DNA of 64,000 nt, taken from Paramyrothecium sp. XJ0827 (lineage: Eukaryota > Ascomycota > Sordariomycetes > Hypocreales > Stachybotryaceae). Below the pieces are notes generated by a model. It was not told the DNA's origin. It worked only from the letters and a program-made list of their open reading frames with translations, and did no database searches. Numbering within the stretch: position 1 is the stretch's first letter; each line of letters opens with the position of its first letter. A program made the translations under genes and the position numbers. Positions 58,301 to 64,000 of the stretch are shown one piece after another. The DNA lies in NCBI GenBank assembly GCA_020881915.1, contig JAJFPB010000007.1, forward strand, positions 1,736,001 to 1,800,000, given 5' to 3'.

Positions 58301-61300
58301 CTGGGGCAGACATAGTCATGTGTCGATCGTCGCGGTAAGGCCAAGGGGAAATCGCAGGAGCTATGCCGTTTGGTCACCGGGCCGAGCCCACTTGAAGGTG
58401 AGAGCCGAATAGGAGAAAAGCCGTTTGTGGATCTCGAAGCTCGATAGTTCTTGGGGGTAATCCGTGCTGCGCTGCGCTGCGCTGTGCTGTGAGGGCTTAG
58501 GCGGGCGAGTTTGGAGATGAGATCGACAAGTTCGTGTGGAGTCTGGCCTGGTCAGTTTGAAGGGTCTTGGGCGGCACCTCCCAAAACGGCAGCGTACAGC
58601 AACTCCCCGGCCAATGTAAGACGCCACAATAGGCAATCTCAGTCATGGGTTTGTCCATTGAAAATCTGCACGATCTTTTGCCGAGTAATTGCTACCTTGC
58701 TGGTTGGTGCGTGCAGTCAATAAGGTGAGGTGGGTAGGTAATGAGGACAGGCATCTTACAAGGCACTGCTGGCACAATGCTAATGCTGTGTCCACCGTTA
58801 ATAAGTGGCACTAAGTAAGCGAGGTGCTGACCGTCAATAGCAAGCTGCATTGTAAAGGCCCTTGAAAGATGTTGTTGCTGCTGGAAGGTAACCTGTCGTG
58901 TGTTGTTGTGCCCATTGACCCTGTCAGCCACCGGCCCGCCGTCTTGTGTCAGCGGAGGGAAGGGAATGCGGCAAAGGAATTCCCCATGGCCCACGAGGAG
59001 CATCCGAGACATGATGAGGAAGAAACTCGGGAAAGCCACCAACGAATTGACAAATTATGGTTACGTTTCCATGGCCTAAGTTGCTACGCTCTGCGTCGCT
59101 CTGCATCGGAAGGTTAGGCCGACAATTTGAGAGTCCCTGCCTGTGCCTCTCTCTCGCTTCTCAATCGTCCCTTCCCCAATTCGTCTGCGGAACACAGCCG
59201 GCATTGCCGGGCTTCCCATTGGTCCACCGGTGGAGGTGATTCGCACCAATTACCTTACACATGCCCCCATCGACAATGGACATCGGTACATAAACTTGGG
59301 CAACAACAAACTCCTGTGGACAGCGAATTCATACCGAACCCACCTAATACATGCATCTTTATACCACGAGCAGTTGCAAGCCACTCCTGCGGCCGCCTTG
59401 GGTGACGTGGTGGTGGCCTCAATTGCCTGTCTCTGGGCGAGCGCTGTCGACTTGGCTTTGTGCGAAATTCCGTGACAGCCTCGGGAGACCACAAAAACAC
59501 ACCCCTGCGAGGCCTGGACAGGCAACCTATGGCTTCAGGGGAAGCTGCATTTGCCTGTGGCGTGATCCACCTCAGGGATCCTTGTGTGTCACGATTCCCT
59601 TACATTGTACAATTAACCTCGATTTGCTTCACAGCCATTCCCGACCTGCATGCTACGAAAAAAATCCAGGCTTCTCCATCGGTTCAGAAGATAACCGTCT
59701 TCCAACGTCAAGGAAAAGAAAAGGAGAAGAAACAAAAAAAGCTAGGTTCGTGCAACCAAGGCAGTCGATCTCAAGGCGGGAGAAGGCACCGTGCATCTCG
59801 CAAGATCGCAACTAGGTAGGGTGCCGATCGGCGACATCCCTGACAGAGAAATGACGATTGAACCTGCCTTTGATCTGCGCCGGGCGTTGTTCACATGTCC
59901 ATCCAGCCATCCAATGGCATATTACTCAGCTCCAGGGCAGTTGCCATCGAACGACGGGACACGTTTTAGCTATTGGGGATCGCTCATGGGTGAACCCAGT
60001 TGGCAATCGGCTCCCGTTTGTTGTTGCATTTCGGGCCTGGTCGGTTGGGGCGCCCGCGGACCCAGCCTGCACGAAAGTGGCCGACGGCGCTAAAATCCAA
60101 CTATCGACTATGACAACACTTCATGAGGCCTGTTGCTTGGCTCATTTCTCGTGGGAGCGCTGCGCAAGTGTCTCTGTCCTAAGTAGCCGGATCAAAATGT
60201 CAGTATAACTGCCTGATTACACCCCAAAGACAACCCCCCTTGCCTGCCCAGATCAAGGGTCCTACCAGTTCAGCAGGTCAAGTCCGATGCCGTGGCGAGT
60301 TTCGCAGCTTGCTGGGGTCTATCCGCGGCTTTGACTGCTTCGACAGGCATGGGGAAATACTCTTGGCGCTGTGTTCCATGCGCACTACGCAGGGCCTTGA
60401 CTGGTCTTCAGCCACTTACGGGGTTCCGCCTCGCTTTTTATGCATGCGGCGCGATGGTGCGAGAAGAGCGCTCGAGAGCGCACGATTTGAAACACCAGAG
60501 ACAAGTCACCGACAAGCGAATTCGGTCCGTAGCACGCGACCTCCGATGAGTCGCAGCCGGACCTGCCTAACCAAGCTCATTCTCTCCAGGAGCCAGGACA
60601 CATAAACAGTTAAATGTGGGGTCCATCGTGCAGCGGAAGAGAAGGATAACCAACAGGAGAGCCTCATGTAGCACGATACCAAGGGATTTGATTAGTGGCT
60701 CCAGTATATTGCCAGGTGAACCAGGAAGGGTGCCGAACGTGCTGTTCATACAGTATACCTTGGATATACAAGATGAGGACGTCCTGGCTCATGTGGGTAG
60801 GCAGGTGTGTCTCTATGCGTGGGTGCAGCAGTTGCGGAAATACGGGAACGCTGTCAGCTGGGTAATCGCGCGCAGCCAGCCATACTAGCTTCTCAGAGAA
60901 AGAATATGACCAGGGAGTCAAGGAAGGCTGCACAAGCATGTCTGCAAGCTGCGCCAGACTTGGTAATGAGGCGCTGAAATACCTTGTTCGACGAGTCGTG
61001 TTTCTTCGATGCAGGAGACATGTCATTCTTCTGGTCTTGACGTCTTGTTACCTGTCCACTGGATCCTCCAATGCAAAGCCGGACCCCACCTGCGAGGGCA
61101 CCTGGGCTTCCCCAAGCATTGTATGCATACGATGGGGGTGAGACGACTCGTGGTGGTGGGGGCGTGCAAAGGCAGGAGGATGGTGCGTGGCCAGGCTTTC
61201 GGTAACTGGCACCAGAGGGTAACACCGAACTCACCCCTTGCGCCTCTTGCTGAAGGATTTCTACTTCTGGCACCTCTACACGTGGTTCCTTGTCTGATTA

Positions 61301-63053
61301 AGGATGTCTTAGCCACCGCGCGATCTGACGAGCTGTGAGGGTGTGATAAAGTTTGGCTGACATCAAGGAGCGCAGCTTACACCGGCTTCATCGACTTTGG
61401 GACTGCTGCACATCTCCCGATGCTATCATAATCGGGATTTGGCACCTCTGGATGTTGAGGATGGCCTCCCACCGCATTAGTCTACACCCAAACCCGTTTC
61501 TAACGGGCTCCTTTCGAGCCCTGGATTGGTTGCTGGCGACAAGGTTGCAGGTCATGCAAGACATGGTGAATGCAGGTCATTGTCATTCCCCCCTCCCAGC
61601 AGGCATATTATCCGTGGTGATAACAAGCGGATCGGTGTCGGCAAGAGGTGGTCAGGCAGCCCAGCATCCACCCTCCCTGTTGCGACAGATTACGCTATCC
61701 GCACAGCTTCCCACAGAATCTAAGAGCCGTGTTACACGAGCCGATCAGGAGATGGTGCTGCAGCCACCGAGCCCTACCGGTGGGCGCGTTGACGTGACCT
61801 CGGCCGTTCGAATGGGCTTCGGCATCGGCCGTTCCAGTATCGACCTAGCGATTCTGAAACCCGTCACGGAGCCACAATCTTCACGTAGCTGTCTTACCCA
61901 TAGTCTTGTTGATCTTTCAGCTCATGTCGGTTACACCTCCCAAGCCGTGAAAGCAAGCTTCATAGTGGGCTCAGCTGCTCATGGTAGGTCCCGAAAGGCT
62001 GGACCACCCTACCCAACCGTATCTGTGCTTCCTCTGTGGGGTGGGTTGCCTCAGAAGGGCCGCGTTCTAGAAGCTCAATATCGTACGTTGTGGCTTCGCC
62101 CCTAGGTTCAACGTGTTCGAAACCGAACCACAGGCTAATAAAAGAAAGTCGAGACTTCTTCATTGGCTGTTCCTCGTCGTCTAAATAACCAAGCATAGTC
62201 GAGGAGAAGGCGCACTGCAGTGCTCTGGCCATACTAATGATACTGGGGGTGAATCTAAACGTGCTGTGTGCCGTGGCCGCAATGCAAGCACGAGAGCACA
62301 GTAAAGGCAAGGTTGCTGCAAGTCAAGCCGTGACTCTGGGCGCTTCTGCACGACGCTCAATCGCACTCGTGAGGCTCATGCAGTGTGAGTGAGTGGCTGC
62401 ATCGTTAGGGTAGCCTTCTACTACCCTGCTTGTCCGGGCCCAGCTAACGGGAGAATCTAAGCGATGTGACCCGATGGTGGCCAGCATCAACGGCTCGGAT
62501 GTGATCATGAAAACGGACGTCTTCCGAGCATGTGTGATTGGGAACGCACGAGTGCCGGTAATAAGGTGTGTTGCGGGCAATAGATGGCTACGTGCGTACC
62601 CCGGGCAAGCCATCCGGAAATGACAGCATTGATCCTGTACGTAAAGTAGTGTTTCACTCGGCGGTTGCGGAGAAGCAGCCTTGGTCCCTTTTCTACAATT
62701 CACTTCTTGTTTCCACATTTGAATCCTTGTTGATCTGGGGTTATCATGATTCATAGACTTCGGTATCGTTAACCCAAGTGAAATGAGTCTATACAGCGTG
62801 AGGGAAACTTGGGAGTTCTTCCTTATGAACAGTCGACGAACCTTCTTTTATTCTATACCACGTTGTCAAATCCGCGGACGACTTCCAAGTGAGAGGTCAC
62901 AGGGGCGATCCAAAGGTTCTATCCCGATCTATATCTGTTGAAGATTCTCATCTCGATTCTATAGGCGCTGAAACTCCCTCGACATCCTGCCGCAAAGTCG
63001 ACTGTGGGCAAATGCCCTGAGTACCAACGCGTTGCCGTGATTCTACGGCTACT
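55341..63053. other. About 7.7 kb gene desert
   Basis: I see no supported gene. Open frames reach 250 codons (61353-62105 plus, not starting at ATG) but show no domain, no splice logic and composition like their shadows. A 12-bp hairpin with AAGC-type arms lies at 58057-58102, a GCTGC-type run at 58468-58492, a poly-A run at about 55517-55531 and a G run at about 56441-56450. Composition stays near 50% GC, so this is not a typical RIP-degraded block. Confidence 0.45.
58057..58102. repeat. Perfect 12-bp hairpin arms
   Basis: GCAAGCAAGCAG (58057-58068) and its reverse complement CTGCTTGCTTGC (58091-58102) flank a 22-bp loop in non-coding DNA. Confidence 0.75.
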
Positions 63054-64000
63054 CTATGACTCCCAGAAGCCTGGGAACAGAAACTCTACTTTCTTCATAG
63101 CCTCGGGGTTTCGGCCTTCGGGCTTGGTCATGAACTTGACTGCGCCTTGCGATGAGCCTTCGAAGTGCTTGGCCAGGACAAGATCGCTGTGCTCGATCTT
63201 GGACAACTGGTCGAGCACGCCGCCGACCAGCTTGCGCGCATTGTGGCCGTTGGATTTCATGTACTTGATAACCAGCTCAACGTTGACATCTTCGAAGGAG
63301 TGCCAGCAGTCGTAGTCAGTGGCCATGGCGATGACCTGATAGGAAAGCTCGGCCTCGCGTGCAAGCTTGGCCTCTGGCAGGGTGGACATGTTGATTACGG
63401 AACCACCCCACGATCGGTACATGTGCGATTCGGCACGAGTCGAGAACTGAGGTCCCTCTGCAAGTCAAGTCAGCCATCGCGATCCGTTGAGTAAGGGACT
63501 TGTTCGTCTCGCTTCGTACCCATACAGATGACAGTGCCCTTCTCGTGGAGCACAATGTTGTCGCCCTCCATGTGCTCGGCGCACTTCTTGATGACCTCGG
63601 CAAGTTTCTTGTCGAAGGGGTCAGCGAAGCCAACGTGGCCGACGACACCGCCTTCGAAGAATGTGAAGGGACGAATGCCCTTTGTGCGGTCGATGACCTG
63701 GTCAGGGACCACAAAGTCCATAGGCTTGATCTCCTCCTGCAGCGAGCCAACTGCAGAGAAGGCGACGATACTGCGGACGCCGATGTGGCGCAGAGCGGCG
63801 ATGTTGGCACGGTTGGGAACTTCGTGGGGCGCGAATTGGTGGTGGACGCCGTGACGGGCAAGGAAGGCAACGTGGACATCGTTGTGGCGGAGGATACGGA
63901 TCGGCGAGGCCGGGGCACCCCACGGAGTGTCGATGTTGAGCTCGGCAACGGGTTCGTAGCCGTCAAGCTGGGATAGGCCGGTGCCGCCAATGATGGCGAT
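63054..64000 (-). CDS. MEU1: S-methyl-5'-thioadenosine phosphorylase, 5' end outside the window
   Basis: Minus-strand exons (>64000)-63520 and 63457-63054 with a 62-bp intron (GTACGA donor, TGCAG acceptor) that splits the Glu of the EGPQFSTRAES motif. 294 residues are visible; only a short N-terminal piece should be missing, since the frame at the window edge already reads IAIIGGTGLSQLDG, the phosphate-binding loop found close to the start in this family. Other marks are RHGVHHQFAPHEVPNRANI, FFEGGVVGHVGFADPF, GTVICM, SWGGSVINMSTLPEAKLARE and ATDYDCWH. The enzyme cleaves 5'-methylthioadenosine with phosphate to adenine and 5-methylthioribose-1-phosphate, the first step of methionine salvage, in the cytosol and nucleus. 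MTA-type residues around the Ser/Thr of the base-binding site favour MTAP over purine nucleoside phosphorylase. Confidence 0.94.

Noticed and set aside
61353..62105. 250-codon plus-strand frame
   Set aside because: It begins at a non-ATG codon, has no recognisable domain, and is accompanied by similar-length shadows.
61960..62310. 116-codon minus-strand frame with moderately protein-like C-terminal half
   Set aside because: Too short and unsupported; no introns, domain or neighbour context.

Overview
This window looks like nuclear DNA of a filamentous ascomycete, most likely a Sordariomycete. The support is the intron style (40-180 bp introns, GT donors, CTAAC-like branch points), pyrimidine-rich promoters and leaders, and the protein families present: a Gds1-type winged helix protein, OMS1-like and EasF/EgtD-like methyltransferases, a moc3-like transcription factor, and a fungal four-pass membrane protein. 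I cannot name the species. The window is gene-poor, with about 13 supported genes in 64 kb and long stretches without coding signal. There are no rRNA genes, CRISPR arrays or bacterial-type operons, and I could support no tRNA.

Left part (1-17 kb). After about 3.2 kb of upstream DNA there is a two-exon Gds1-like winged helix gene (3274-4528, +). It converges on a mitochondrial OMS1-like methyltransferase (4908-6188, -). After a 2.5 kb gene-free AT-rich/anonymous stretch come an IMPACT/UPF0029 family gene (8684-10236, +) and the cell-cycle kinase CDK1/CDC2 (11117-12276, +), whose second intron appears to be a GC-AG intron. A fungal multi-pass membrane protein gene (13540 to about 16153, +) has an apparent frameshift near its 3' end. 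A doubtful hypothetical gene lies opposite it (16754-17410, -).

Middle (17-39 kb). A gene desert of about 9 kb leads to a Pcl1/PclA-type cyclin gene (26229-27344, +) with a very pyrimidine-rich upstream region. A P1B-type copper ATPase (30772-34119, -) and the sulfite reductase flavoprotein subunit MET10 (35474-38686, +) are divergent. They share a 1.35 kb upstream region carrying two GATA-type palindromic boxes exactly 30 bp apart.

Right part (39-64 kb). These genes are a three-exon flavin oxidase of the sarcosine/fructosyl-amino-acid oxidase family (41328-42756, -), a three-exon C2H2 zinc-finger gene (46127-47262, -), a six-exon fungal transcription factor (50827-54017, +) with no cysteine cluster where one is expected, and a stand-alone EgtD/EasF-type SAM methyltransferase (54178-55340, -) convergent with it. 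After another gene-free 7.7 kb, the window ends inside methylthioadenosine phosphorylase (63054->64000, -).

Functionally these are mostly housekeeping and regulatory genes: cell cycle (CDK1, Pcl cyclin), sulfur and methionine metabolism (MET10 and MTA phosphorylase), copper export, mitochondrial methyl transfer and amine oxidation. I do not see a clear new multi-gene system. The best leads are the transcription factor lacking its zinc cluster beside a natural-product-type methyltransferase, the GC-AG intron in CDK1, the frameshifted membrane protein, and a possible NACHT relic.
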